From the NCBI RefSeq assembly GCF_050231725.1, contig NZ_CP077172.1, positions 124,001 to 188,000 of the forward strand: a DNA stretch of 64,000 nucleotides, in the 5' to 3' direction. The position numbers and the translations under genes were made by a program. Each line of letters opens with the position of its first letter. Position 1 is the stretch's first letter. Below are positions 25,494 through 34,463 of this stretch, piece by piece. Under the pieces are notes generated by a model. That model worked only from the letters and a program-made list of their open reading frames with translations, was not told the origin of the DNA and did no database searches. The DNA comes from Fusobacterium nucleatum_L (GTDB lineage: Bacteria > Fusobacteriota > Fusobacteriia > Fusobacteriales > Fusobacteriaceae).

Positions 25494-26550
25494 TAAAATA
25501 AGATTATCTATTTTTGGTGAATCTCATGGAGAAGCAATAGGAATAGTTATAGATGGTTTAGAAGCTGGAACAAAATTGAATTTAGAGAATATAAATAAAT
25601 TTATTGAAAGAAGAAAAGCTGGTAAATCTTCTTTTACTACTTCAAGAAAAGAAAAAGATGAGTACAAAATTTTAAGTGGCTATAAAGATGGCTACACAAC
25701 TGGTGCTCCTCTTTGTGTGATATTTGAAAATACAAATACAATTTCCAAAGATTATGAAAATTTAAAAGATTTATTAAGACCTAATCATGCTGATTATCCA
25801 GCTGGTATAAAGTTTAAAGGCTTTAATGATGTTAGAGGTGGAGGACATTTTTCTGGAAGAATGACTTTACCTTTGACTTTTGCTGGTGCTATTGCAATAG
25901 ACATTTTAGGAGAAAAAGGAATTAAAATATTTTCTCATATAAAAAGAATTTTAGATATAAAAGATAAAAGTTTCCTAGATTTTAAAGAAAAAGATTTGGA
26001 AAAATTTGAAAATTTAAAAGAAAGTTCTTTACCATTTATAGAAAATGATTTAGAAGATAAAACAAAAGAATTATTAGAAAAAATAAAATTATCTGGAAAT
26101 TCAGTTGGTGGAGAAATAGAATGTTCTTGTTTTAATCTACCTATTGGATTAGGTAATCCTTTCTTTGATAGTTTAGAAAGTAAAATTTCTCATTTAGCTT
26201 TTTCTGTTCCAGCTATAAAAGGAATTTCTTTTGGGATAGGTTTTGACTTTGCAAATATTTTAGGCTCAGAAGCTAATGATTTATATTATTTAGATAATAA
26301 TGAAATAAAAACCAGAACTAATAATAATGGTGGAATTTTAGGAGGACTTTCAACTGGAATGCCACTTGTATTCTCTGTTGTAGTAAAACCTACTTCATCT
26401 ATAAGTTTAGAGCAAAAAACTGTAAATATAAAAGAGATGAAAGAAGATATTTTAAAAATAAATGGTAGACATGATACTTGTATAGTTCCAAGAGTATTGC
26501 CAGTGATTGAAGCTATTATGGCACTAGCAATACTTGATGAGATACTATAA
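25477..26550 (+). CDS. aroC: chorismate synthase
   Basis: Last step of the shikimate pathway, an FMN-dependent 1,4-elimination giving chorismate (357 aa). Conserved motifs are IFGESHGEAIGIV, RRKAGKSSFTTSRKE, LRPNHADYPAGIKF, GGGHFSGRMTLPL and GGILGGLSTGMPLVF. The start lies inside the end of aroA with GGAGGAAAAATTT before it, so translation is coupled. Its stop overlaps the convergent pgsW stop by a few bases. Confidence 0.96.
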   Translation: MNTWGNKIRLSIFGESHGEAIGIVIDGLEAGTKLNLENINKFIERRKAGKSSFTTSRKEKDEYKILSGYKDGYTTGAPLCVIFENTNTISKDYENLKDLLRPNHADYPAGIKFKGFNDVRGGGHFSGRMTLPLTFAGAIAIDILGEKGIKIFSHIKRILDIKDKSFLDFKEKDLEKFENLKESSLPFIENDLEDKTKELLEKIKLSGNSVGGEIECSCFNLPIGLGNPFFDSLESKISHLAFSVPAIKGISFGIGFDFANILGSEANDLYYLDNNEIKTRTNNNGGILGGLSTGMPLVFSVVVKPTSSISLEQKTVNIKEMKEDILKINGRHDTCIVPRVLPVIEAIMALAILDEIL

Positions 26551-27639
26551 AGAAATTTCTATAAATTTATTTTTTTTAAGTCTAAAAAATATCAAATGAA
26601 CTAATATAAATAAACCAAAAATTACAACAATTATATAATTCCAAAAATTTTTAGAAGAATCATAATATATAGATGATGTCCCTATTTTAGAAAATTTATC
26701 TGGATCATATTCTAAATTATAATAAAGAGCAATACTTTTTATATTAAGTAAATAAAATACAGGAATATCATCTTTTAAAAACTTTCCAACTAGACCAGTT
26801 TTTAATGGACTTGATTCATCTAATAATATTTTTTGATTATTAATAATATCTGCATTTTCACCTAATGATAATAAATTGCCACCTATGTTAATAAAGGCTT
26901 TAATATTATTTTGGGATTCATTTTTATAAAATTCATATCTATTTTCTAAATTTTTATCAAATTCTTCCTCATAGAAAAATTTTAAACCATAACCATTTAT
27001 TCTATTTTTAATTTTTTCTATTATATCTTTATCAAATTCTTTTCCTATATCTCCAGCACCACCCAAAGAATAAGCAATAGTTCTATTTTCTATTAAGTTT
27101 TTAGAATATAAATAATTTTCCATATCCAAATATATAAAATCTTCTATATTCCCTCCATAGGTTGAAGAACCGATAGAAGTTATTATAATAGCCTTTAATC
27201 CTAAAGTATCAGCTGCTGAAATAAAAGCCAAATTAAGAGCTGGAAAAGAACTAGAAAAGTTGGCAGCAACTATGTCCCCCTTTTTTAATCCCGCTTCTTT
27301 AAATAATTTTACTAATAAAGCTGCAAAATCTGGATTAGTAGATGTTCTTTTAGCTTCTATATCCCCAAGAGTAGTTGTAATTCCACTCCATTCCAAACCT
27401 ATAAGTCCAATTTCATTTTTATCAAGGCTTTTATCTATTTCTAATCCTCTATTTATTTTTTCTTTCAAAATTTCTTCTTGCAATAATTTATCTTTTTGTG
27501 CAGCAATTACCATTTCAGAATAATATCTATTTTCTATTTTTATTTTTTTAGGTTTTAAATAATAATTTATAAATAAAAATATCAGTGCCAATACAAGTAA
27601 AAAGAAATCTTTATATTTTTTATTAATAATTAGTTTCAT
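26545..27639 (-). CDS. pgsW: poly-gamma-glutamate system protein
   Basis: A 364-aa protein with an N-terminal membrane helix (residues 10-28) and a second near the C-terminus (about 335-355); the part between should be extracytoplasmic. It contains GLEWSGITTTLGDIEAKRTSTNPDF, ADTLGLKAIIITSIGSSTYGGN and IGGNLLSLGE segments that match the poly-gamma-glutamate system family found next to pgsB and pgsC in Gram-negatives (from memory). Its biochemical role is not established. The 5' end overlaps the pgsC stop by 4 bases. Confidence 0.8.
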   Translation of the reverse strand: MKLIINKKYKDFFLLVLALIFLFINYYLKPKKIKIENRYYSEMVIAAQKDKLLQEEILKEKINRGLEIDKSLDKNEIGLIGLEWSGITTTLGDIEAKRTSTNPDFAALLVKLFKEAGLKKGDIVAANFSSSFPALNLAFISAADTLGLKAIIITSIGSSTYGGNIEDFIYLDMENYLYSKNLIENRTIAYSLGGAGDIGKEFDKDIIEKIKNRINGYGLKFFYEEEFDKNLENRYEFYKNESQNNIKAFINIGGNLLSLGENADIINNQKILLDESSPLKTGLVGKFLKDDIPVFYLLNIKSIALYYNLEYDPDKFSKIGTSSIYYDSSKNFWNYIIVVIFGLFILVHLIFFRLKKNKFIEISL

Positions 27640-28094
27640 ACATTAGCACCTACCATATAAAATATTTCAATTAAAGATTTTATAAATACAGAAAGAATTA
27701 TAAGTGAAGATAAAGTTTTTATAACTCCATTCCTATCTACTTCTTGAGCTAAAATCCCAGGAATAATTATACCAACAATAGCTATATTAAAAAAATATAT
27801 TTCATTTTCATTAAGAATATAAATATTAAAATATTTTAATAAAGTTTTTATCAAAAAACTTAGAATAATACATACTGTAAATCTTCTTCTTCCATAGATA
27901 ATTGTGTAATTAGAAAGAAGCTTTAATAATAAATATGTTATTATGCTTATAAAAATAGTAAGAATAATTTTAGTAGGATTATCTAAATAAAGAGCAAAAT
28001 AAGCTGGAACAATAAGACCTCCTGGAGAAATTTCTGTAATTTCATAGAAAACTATACTTAAAATAACTCCTAATACCATTATTTCATTTATCAT
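27636..28094 (-). CDS. pgsC: poly-gamma-glutamate biosynthesis membrane protein PgsC/CapC
   Basis: A 152-aa integral membrane protein with four or five hydrophobic segments. GVILSIVFYEITEISPGGLIVPAYFALY at the N-terminus and IVGIIIPGILAQEVDRNGV in the C-terminal half are typical of CapC/PgsC, which with PgsB forms the membrane-bound amide ligase that polymerises glutamate through gamma-carboxyl links. It overlaps pgsB by 11 bases and pgsW by 4, so the three are translated together. Confidence 0.9.
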   Translation of the reverse strand: MINEIMVLGVILSIVFYEITEISPGGLIVPAYFALYLDNPTKIILTIFISIITYLLLKLLSNYTIIYGRRRFTVCIILSFLIKTLLKYFNIYILNENEIYFFNIAIVGIIIPGILAQEVDRNGVIKTLSSLIILSVFIKSLIEIFYMVGANV

Positions 28095-29232
28095 CTATAA
28101 TCTCTCCTCTTTCTTCAAAATAATCAACTAATTTTTTTCCAAGTCTGCAAATATTTCCAACAGCAAATATTAAAGAATCATCTTCTATATTTTCAAAATA
28201 CTTTTCATCTGAAAGAATTATTATCCTATTTTTATCTATTCTATTTTTTAATAAATATTTATAAAAAAGATTTTTATTTTCACCAGAAATTAAGATTTTA
28301 TCAAATTTATTTTCAAATTTAATTGTGAAATTTACAAATTGTTCTAATCTACTCAATCTATCAGCTCTATTATTAACAAGCAAATACCTTTTATTATTCC
28401 AATAGGTTTTTGTAGAAATTCTATTTAGAATAATTTCTGTTGAATTAGGGTCATTTGCAGCTAGTGTATTTATAAAAAATATTCTAAAATTTTTCTTGTT
28501 TAAATAAGTCAAAATTTTCAAACTTCCTGGGTCTTTATGATAAGCTCTCATTCCTTCAAGAGCTACCTCTTCATCAACATTTAAATATTTACAAATATCT
28601 ATTGCTAAAACTATATTATTAGGAAAATCTATTTCCCAATACTCATCTTTTATATTTTTACTAAGAAAAGCTCTTGTATTTTTATCCTCACATCTATTTT
28701 TAAAGAAATTAAAATAATTTTTATCAGCTGTGAAAAAAGTAGCTTTTTTAGGAATTGTATTTGAAAGAGAAACTGCAATTTTATCCAAACTATCTCCCAT
28801 TTCATCTAAATGATCTTCTCTTACATTTGTAATGGCTACTATGTCAGATTTTAATATTTTATTCTCACAGATATACTGTAATTCAGGTTTAACTGCCATA
28901 CATTCTAAAATTAAAATTTCTGCTTTCTCTTTACTAGCCCAAGTTATTACACTTATTTGTTCTCTTATATTAGCCTTTCCTTGTCTATTGATTTCAAATT
29001 CTTTGGCATTTGTGTTAATTATTCTTGGAGAAGTTCCAGTAGTTTTAGTAAAAACTTTATAGCCTCCTGCTCTTAATCCAGCATCAATCAAACGAGAAAC
29101 TGTTGATTTTCCTCTGATTCCATTTATATGAATAATATATTTTAAGTTTTTTCTATTTTTTTCTAAATTTATTTTTTCAAAAAAAAGATAAAGTATATAA
29201 AATAAAGATAAAATAACAATAATAATTTCCAT
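28084..29232 (-). CDS. pgsB: poly-gamma-glutamate synthase PgsB/CapB
   Basis: ATP-dependent amide ligase (382 aa), catalytic subunit of poly-gamma-glutamate synthesis and related to Mur ligases. An N-terminal membrane helix is followed by the P-loop HINGIRGKSTVSRLIDA around residues 33-49, TKTTGTSPRII, ILECMAVKPELQ and VAITNVREDHLDEMG. The region after about residue 240 carries the ligase C-terminal fold. Start ATG has GGAGAGGCT upstream. It lies just downstream of the hairpin at 29252-29317, so its transcription may be separate from or reduced relative to the upstream genes. Confidence 0.93.
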   Translation of the reverse strand: MEIIIVILSLFYILYLFFEKINLEKNRKNLKYIIHINGIRGKSTVSRLIDAGLRAGGYKVFTKTTGTSPRIINTNAKEFEINRQGKANIREQISVITWASKEKAEILILECMAVKPELQYICENKILKSDIVAITNVREDHLDEMGDSLDKIAVSLSNTIPKKATFFTADKNYFNFFKNRCEDKNTRAFLSKNIKDEYWEIDFPNNIVLAIDICKYLNVDEEVALEGMRAYHKDPGSLKILTYLNKKNFRIFFINTLAANDPNSTEIILNRISTKTYWNNKRYLLVNNRADRLSRLEQFVNFTIKFENKFDKILISGENKNLFYKYLLKNRIDKNRIIILSDEKYFENIEDDSLIFAVGNICRLGKKLVDYFEERGEIIDDK

Positions 29233-29251
29233 AGCCTCTCCATATTTATAT

Positions 29252-29317
29252 AAAAAACTTTATTCAAAATCTTAATATTATTCTAACATTATTTTTCAGA
29301 TTTGAATAAAGTTTTTT
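29252..29317 (-). terminator. strong hairpin between the AstE-like gene and pgsB
   Basis: A left arm at 29252-29272 pairs with a right arm at 29298-29317 over about 20 bp with one bulged base; the outer part is AAAAAACTTTATTC/GAATAAAGTTTTTT. T-runs follow on both strands. It is placed after the AstE-like stop and before pgsB, so it is a terminator or attenuator inside the locus. Confidence 0.7.
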
Positions 29318-29322
29318 ATTTT

Positions 29323-30459
29323 TTATTTATCCTCTTTAACTTCTTTTAGATAAGTGCCCACACCATTTTTTTGTAAATCTTCATAAGAAGGAAGTCCTTC
29401 AATTATAATTTCTTTATCAGGTTCATTTTCTCCCATAACAATTATATGTTGAACTACCCCTGTTACATGTCTGCCAACTCTTTCCTCTATTGGATGTCCA
29501 TTCTCATCGTAAGGAACAAAAAGTCTACCAATTTTTTGAGCTTTTACATATGTAGGATCTTTTCCAGTAAGTACAAGATTTTCATCAGTTTTCCCTCTAA
29601 GTCTTCCTTGTGAAGCATTAGCAGTTTCCATTAATACTGCATAAGTATCTGTATAATCTCCAAGTTCTCTATGAGTAAGTCCATGTAATGAAGGTGGAGA
29701 AGGTTCTAAACCTATTTGAATATCTTCAAATTCCATATTCATAACAACTTGTGAAGAAATAGGCATAGCTCTTTCATGAGCAACTATGGCATTAATTACT
29801 GGATATTCAGGTGAAGCTTCATGGAGGTCTATTTCCATATTTATATTATTTTTCTTAATTAATTCAGTTATAGCATAAGCAACTTTTTCTGTGTATGTAC
29901 CATCAGCTCTTCCTGGATAAGCTCTATTGAGATTTCTTGTTTCATTACCAGATAATTTTTGACCAGAAGCTGCATGTATATAAACATCAGGGTCTGGCCA
30001 CTGATCTAATGGATTTGTTGCTCTTGAACCAAATCTGAACCATCTTTCTCCATAAGGAGTTTTTATTGTGAATCTTTGTGGAGATGCTTCTTGAGGATCA
30101 TTATGAGACATTGCACTTCCATTTGCTCTTGGAATAATATATACAGTACCTTTATTAACTTTCAAATTTTCAACCAATAGAACTGTTGTTAAAAAAGCTG
30201 CTGGCTCATTAGGGTGTGTTCCACCTAATATAAGAACAGAGCCTCCAGGTTCTTTTCCTTGTAATATATAGATATCACTGTCGCCTCTGCTTCCTTTTAA
30301 ATCTGGTAGATAATCACTTAACTTTTGCATAGATGTTACTCCATCACCTTTGACAATAGGTTCTAATTCTCTTGTTTTTAAAAATTCTTTTCCTGCTACA
30401 AATGTAATAATCAGAGAAAGAAAAATCATTATAATTCCTGTTTTTTTATCTCCTTTCAT
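29323..30459 (-). CDS. AstE-like (succinylglutamate desuccinylase/aspartoacylase) zinc hydrolase
   Basis: A 378-aa M14-type metallohydrolase with an N-terminal signal anchor (residues 8-25), so it acts outside the inner membrane. Zinc ligands can be assigned: His and Glu in LILGGTHPNEPA, and His in MEIDLHEASPE; the catalytic Glu would be in LMETANAS. The substrate-binding NLNRAYPGRADG segment is present. In this locus a role in cutting or modifying poly-gamma-glutamate or its oligomers is likely, but this is inferred from context. RBS is GGAGGAAGG. Confidence 0.82.
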   Translation of the reverse strand: MKGDKKTGIIMIFLSLIITFVAGKEFLKTRELEPIVKGDGVTSMQKLSDYLPDLKGSRGDSDIYILQGKEPGGSVLILGGTHPNEPAAFLTTVLLVENLKVNKGTVYIIPRANGSAMSHNDPQEASPQRFTIKTPYGERWFRFGSRATNPLDQWPDPDVYIHAASGQKLSGNETRNLNRAYPGRADGTYTEKVAYAITELIKKNNINMEIDLHEASPEYPVINAIVAHERAMPISSQVVMNMEFEDIQIGLEPSPPSLHGLTHRELGDYTDTYAVLMETANASQGRLRGKTDENLVLTGKDPTYVKAQKIGRLFVPYDENGHPIEERVGRHVTGVVQHIIVMGENEPDKEIIIEGLPSYEDLQKNGVGTYLKEVKEDK

Positions 30460-30470
30460 TTCCTTCCTCC

Positions 30471-30617
30471 TTATTTTATAAATAAAATTCTAAGAATTAA
30501 TGGAATAATAACAAGCGCAGCATTTAATTGTTTAGCTATACTTTTTTCTTCCAACAAATTTAAAATAACCATTATTAAAACATACAATACTAAAGCTAAA
30601 TATATATACATCATCAT
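30471..30617 (-). CDS. 48-aa membrane peptide in the poly-gamma-glutamate locus
   Basis: A short gene starting with three ATG codons (30617, 30614, 30611), preceded by GAGGTGATAAATT, an excellent ribosome site. Two hydrophobic stretches (LALVLYVLIMVILNLL and ALVIIPLILRILF) flank a charged turn EEKSIAKQ. It fills the gap between the permease (16 bases upstream) and the AstE-like gene (11 bases downstream). Size and topology recall the small CapE/PgsE peptides of Bacillus capsule operons, but I cannot claim sequence similarity. Confidence 0.65.
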   Translation of the reverse strand: MMMYIYLALVLYVLIMVILNLLEEKSIAKQLNAALVIIPLILRILFIK

Positions 30618-30633
30618 AATTTATCACCTCATC

Positions 30634-31905
30634 TTAATATATAATTGCAGCTAATTCTTTTGAAAATACAATCATCAATACTGAATATATTATAATTACA
30701 ATAGCTGGAATTATTGATTTTTTAAGGACAGGTGTATAATTTTTCATTCCAACAATTTGAGCTGCAAATATTCCAGCAAGTGCAGTTGGTGGCATTAAAT
30801 CTCCTAATGATGCTATAAATGATATTGCAGAGCCAGTTATAATTTGATTTTTTGCCAAAAATACCATTAAAAAAGGTACTCCTAAGACAGAAGAAGCTCC
30901 AAATGATGATACTGCACCAAATAAAGGAATTGTTATTGCCATTGCTATGTATACTAACGATGTGGGTAAACTTAAACTATTGACAACTATATAACCCCTT
31001 ACACCAGTGAGAGTTATTATTTGTATAAACATACCAACACCCATTAATATTCCCATAACAGGTAGGCTTTCATTTATTGCATTTTTAGATACTTTAAAGA
31101 AATTTATTTTCTTCCCACAAAATAATCCAACAATAGAACTTATAATAAATATCAAAGGCATACCAAGTCCAAAAATATTTGGTAAAATCTTATCCATAAT
31201 CATAAGAAAAATTGCAAGAATAACAGGAAAATAAAGTTTTATTCCATATTGCTCCATTATTGAAAAATCTATTTCATTTTTTATTTTATCATAATCAATT
31301 TTTTTTACATATTTTAATCCTAAAAATAAAACTGAAAAAATAGCTACTGGAATAGTTAATAAAAGTAATGGAATAGTAAAACCAACATAAGGCATATCAA
31401 TTCCACCTCCAATTATCATTGCAGGAATATTTACAGGTGGAGCTATCATACCACATAAGCCACCTAAGGCTATTATAGTGGCTGTTTCTGTCATAGGAAT
31501 TCCAATCAATAATAATATTGGAGCAACTATACTTCCTGCCGTAAGAACAGAAGCAGTTGAAGAACCAGTTATCATTCCTGGAAACATTGAAACAAACATT
31601 AAAAAAATAAGAAGTAACCATGGAATTTTATGAAATTTTTTTATAATAGTAGCACTGAGTGCATTTAAAGTTCCTATCTCTTGAATAACCTTCATAAATA
31701 TCATAGCTGTTGCTATTACTAATATGGTATCTAAGTAACCAAATGTTCCTTCAACCAGATGTCTGATAGGAATACCTTTACCTGCTATTAAAGTTCCAGT
31801 TATTGATGAAAGAACCATTGCTAAGCTTACAGGTAATTTAAAAATGAAACAAGCTATTGCGAATACTGCTATCATAGCTAAAAATATTATTAATTCAATC
31901 GACAT
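30634..31905 (-). CDS. DctM-like (TRAP large subunit family) permease
   Basis: A 423-aa integral membrane protein with about twelve hydrophobic segments in two similar halves. FPGMITGSSTASVLTAGSIVAPIL, GGLCGMIAPPVNIPAMIIGGG and the second-half GAVSSFGASSVLGVPF and ASLGDLMPPTALAG match the ion-transporter superfamily, closest to the TRAP DctM subunit. No DctP or DctQ gene is beside it, though the DUF6305 periplasmic protein just upstream could act as a partner. The substrate is probably glutamate or a gamma-glutamyl compound, judged from the locus only. RBS is AGGAGG. Confidence 0.8.
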   Translation of the reverse strand: MSIELIIFLAMIAVFAIACFIFKLPVSLAMVLSSITGTLIAGKGIPIRHLVEGTFGYLDTILVIATAMIFMKVIQEIGTLNALSATIIKKFHKIPWLLLIFLMFVSMFPGMITGSSTASVLTAGSIVAPILLLIGIPMTETATIIALGGLCGMIAPPVNIPAMIIGGGIDMPYVGFTIPLLLLTIPVAIFSVLFLGLKYVKKIDYDKIKNEIDFSIMEQYGIKLYFPVILAIFLMIMDKILPNIFGLGMPLIFIISSIVGLFCGKKINFFKVSKNAINESLPVMGILMGVGMFIQIITLTGVRGYIVVNSLSLPTSLVYIAMAITIPLFGAVSSFGASSVLGVPFLMVFLAKNQIITGSAISFIASLGDLMPPTALAGIFAAQIVGMKNYTPVLKKSIIPAIVIIIYSVLMIVFSKELAAIIY

Positions 31906-31918
31906 AAAATCCTCCTAA

Positions 31919-31965
31919 AATAATTATTATAATAGGGGATATTTCTATCCCCTATTATAATTATT
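31919..31965 (-). promoter_or_regulatory. hairpin between DUF6305 gene and permease
   Basis: A 14-bp core stem (ATTATAATAGGGGA with TCCCCTATTATAAT), extended by further AT pairs, overlaps the DUF6305 stop and ends a few bases before the permease AGGAGG. On the transcript it is followed by AAUAAUUAUUUU rather than a clean U-run. It could act as an attenuator, an mRNA-stability element or a weak terminator. Confidence 0.5.
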
Positions 31966-32494
31966 CAAATGCCTTTTTTAAAGGATCAACAGCATTGGTA
32001 ATTTTTGGAATAGTATCCATAGGTATCTTTTTCTCAGAAGACATCTTTGTAAATATACCATCTTTATTTCCTTCATCAACTATTATTAAATAATCACAAT
32101 ATGGAGCAGCAACTTTAACAAATTTATCAGATAGCTCACCTCTTCTTGCTTCACCACCTATATGCATTCCAATTATTTTTACTTTTTTGTCCTTAGCTGT
32201 TTTTATTAATTTCTCAGCTCTTGCAAGTTCATCTTCTGCTTTTATTCCAGCAGCTCCCAATCCTTTTGAGCTTCCTCCTATAGCTAAAATGATTGTTTTT
32301 TCTTCTTTTATTCCTTCTGCTGTCAAAGATTTATCAAATTTAGCTTCAATTCCAGCTTTTTTTAATAAGGCTTTAACCATTTGTACATCTGCACTTTGCC
32401 CTACTGATGTAAGTGTAACAGGTTTTTCAAATTTTTCAGCAAATATAGATACAGCTGATAATAAAAATAATAATGTTATAAAAATTTTTTTCAT
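31961..32494 (-). CDS. DUF6305 family periplasmic protein
   Basis: A 177-aa protein with a clear signal peptide (residues 1-18, cleavage likely after IFA). The mature part has LTSVGQSADVQMVKALLKKAG, TIILAIGGSSKGLGAAG, IIGMHIGGEARRG and APYCDYLIIVDEGNKDG, an alternating strand-helix layout like a Rossmann-type binding fold. I recall this as DUF6305, whose function is undefined. It lies between ggt and the permease, so a periplasmic binding or helper role for gamma-glutamyl products is a fair guess. Confidence 0.72.
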   Translation of the reverse strand: MKKIFITLLFLLSAVSIFAEKFEKPVTLTSVGQSADVQMVKALLKKAGIEAKFDKSLTAEGIKEEKTIILAIGGSSKGLGAAGIKAEDELARAEKLIKTAKDKKVKIIGMHIGGEARRGELSDKFVKVAAPYCDYLIIVDEGNKDGIFTKMSSEKKIPMDTIPKITNAVDPLKKAFE

Positions 32495-32510
32495 TTCTAT
32501 TCCTCCAATT

Positions 32511-34250
32511 TTATAATCCTAATGCTTTTCCATCTCTTCTAGGATCAGCTCCTCCTTCAAGACTTCCATCATTTTTATAAAGAACTCCTTGTACAGATCC
32601 CATTCCTCTATCCCACTCAGCTCTCTTATTTACTTTATGTCCCATTGCTTCAAGTTTTTTAATTGTTTCATCAGATATTCTACTTTCAACATTTATTATA
32701 TTTGAAGTATTATCCCATAATCTTGGAGTATCTATTGCATCTTGCATACCCATTTTATGGTCAATAACTCTACTTATAACTTGTGAAACAGTACTTATTA
32801 TCTTTGTTGCTCCAGGAGAACCTAAAACCATAAATGGTTTTCCATCTTTTAAAACAATAGTTGGTGACATAGAACTCAATGGAGTTTTACCAGGTGCTAC
32901 TGAATTTGGATGCCCTGCTCCAACAACGAAGTCATCCATTTCATTATTCATAACAAAACCATATCCATCAACAACAACACTATTTCCAAACAATCCATTT
33001 ACTGTTTTTGTAATGGCAACCATATTTCCTTCTTTATCTGCTATTGAATAGTGAGTTGTATCTTCAGATTCATATAACCAAGGATCATGAGCTTTACTGT
33101 CATGAGCAACTTTCATATCAATATCTTTTGAAATTTCTTTTGCATATTTTTTAGATACAAAGCCCTTCATTGGTACAGGTGTGTAATCACTATCTCCCAT
33201 ATATTTTGCCCTATCAGCATAGGCAAGTTTATACGCCTCAGAAAATAAGTGTAAATATTCTGGAGAGTTTACATCTAATTCACTAACATTAAAATTCTCT
33301 AATATATTCAATATTTCTATAACTATTGCTCCACCAGAGCTTGGAGAAGGAGAAGATATTATTTCATATCCTCTGTAAGTCCCTTTTACTGGTTTTCTTA
33401 TCAATGGTTTATAGTTAGCTAAATCTTCCATTGTGTAAAGACCATCATATTTATTAAGGGTTTTTACAATTGCTTGAGCAACTTCTCCTTTATAGAAGCC
33501 ATCTTTTCCTTTCTTTATAATAATTTCTAAAGTTTTAGCTAAATCTTTATTAGTAAATTTATCTCCTACTTCGTAAGGTAAACCTTCTTTATTTAAATAG
33601 ACTTTAGCAGACTCTGGATATTTTTCTAGTTTATCAAATTCTGATTTCATATCATTTGATAAAGTTGGAGTAACATAATATCCGTTTTTAGCAAGATTAA
33701 CAGCAGGTCTTATAACTTGTTCCCTAGACATTGTTCCATATTTTTCAAGTGCATATAAAAGTCCAGCAACTTCTCCTGGAACAGCAGCAGCTTTTCCACC
33801 TTCTACTTTTTTATTTCCAACAACTTTACCATTAACATCAAGAGTCCACATTTCAGGGGAAGATTTTTGGGGTGCTCTTTCTCTAAAATCTATAAAAATA
33901 GTTTCTCCTGTTTTAGCAATTCTAATTAACATGAAGCCTCCACCACCCAAACCTGAAGAATTTGGTTCAGCTACACCCAAAGCAAAACCAGCAGCAACAG
34001 CTGCATCAATAGCATTTCCACCTTTTTTTAAGATGTCTGCTCCTATTCTACTAGCCTCAACTTTACTAGTAGAAACAACTCCTATTTTACCTGTTGCTCC
34101 TCTGTCAGTCCTAATCATTTCTCCATTAGCATCATAAGGTTTCCAATTTTCTACATCAGAATTTTTAACAGAATTAGTTGAAACTTTTCCATAAGATATT
34201 ACAGAAAAAGCTATTGCTATAATACCCGCTAAAAGAAATTTTTTCTTCAT
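32511..34250 (-). CDS. ggt: gamma-glutamyltransferase
   Basis: Periplasmic N-terminal nucleophile hydrolase (579 aa from ATG 34250, which has AGGTGGG 7 bases upstream; GTG 34262 is less likely). A signal peptide covers residues 1-20. The large-subunit part has VASGFAL-type GVAEPNSSGLGGGGFMLIR and DFRERAP; self-cleavage should occur before Thr399 in the TTHYSIAD motif, and PLSSMSPTIVLKDG and GSPGATKII follow. Its place at the head of a pgs locus suggests a CapD-like job on poly-gamma-glutamate, besides general glutathione use. Confidence 0.93.
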   Translation of the reverse strand: MKKKFLLAGIIAIAFSVISYGKVSTNSVKNSDVENWKPYDANGEMIRTDRGATGKIGVVSTSKVEASRIGADILKKGGNAIDAAVAAGFALGVAEPNSSGLGGGGFMLIRIAKTGETIFIDFRERAPQKSSPEMWTLDVNGKVVGNKKVEGGKAAAVPGEVAGLLYALEKYGTMSREQVIRPAVNLAKNGYYVTPTLSNDMKSEFDKLEKYPESAKVYLNKEGLPYEVGDKFTNKDLAKTLEIIIKKGKDGFYKGEVAQAIVKTLNKYDGLYTMEDLANYKPLIRKPVKGTYRGYEIISSPSPSSGGAIVIEILNILENFNVSELDVNSPEYLHLFSEAYKLAYADRAKYMGDSDYTPVPMKGFVSKKYAKEISKDIDMKVAHDSKAHDPWLYESEDTTHYSIADKEGNMVAITKTVNGLFGNSVVVDGYGFVMNNEMDDFVVGAGHPNSVAPGKTPLSSMSPTIVLKDGKPFMVLGSPGATKIISTVSQVISRVIDHKMGMQDAIDTPRLWDNTSNIINVESRISDETIKKLEAMGHKVNKRAEWDRGMGSVQGVLYKNDGSLEGGADPRRDGKALGL

Positions 34251-34463
34251 AATTAATCCCACCTTTCTATTTTAAAATCTATTACTTATATTAATTATTA
34301 TAGTTCAAATCATAAAAAAAATAAACATTATACTTTTATTTCTCTTTTTTCTTTTTTTTCTTTCTGTAAGTAAAATTATTAAAAAATCCTAAAATATGAT
34401 ATTATATAATAATGTGAGATAATTTTAAAAATATTATAAAGCATCAAAAAAGGATATCTAATC

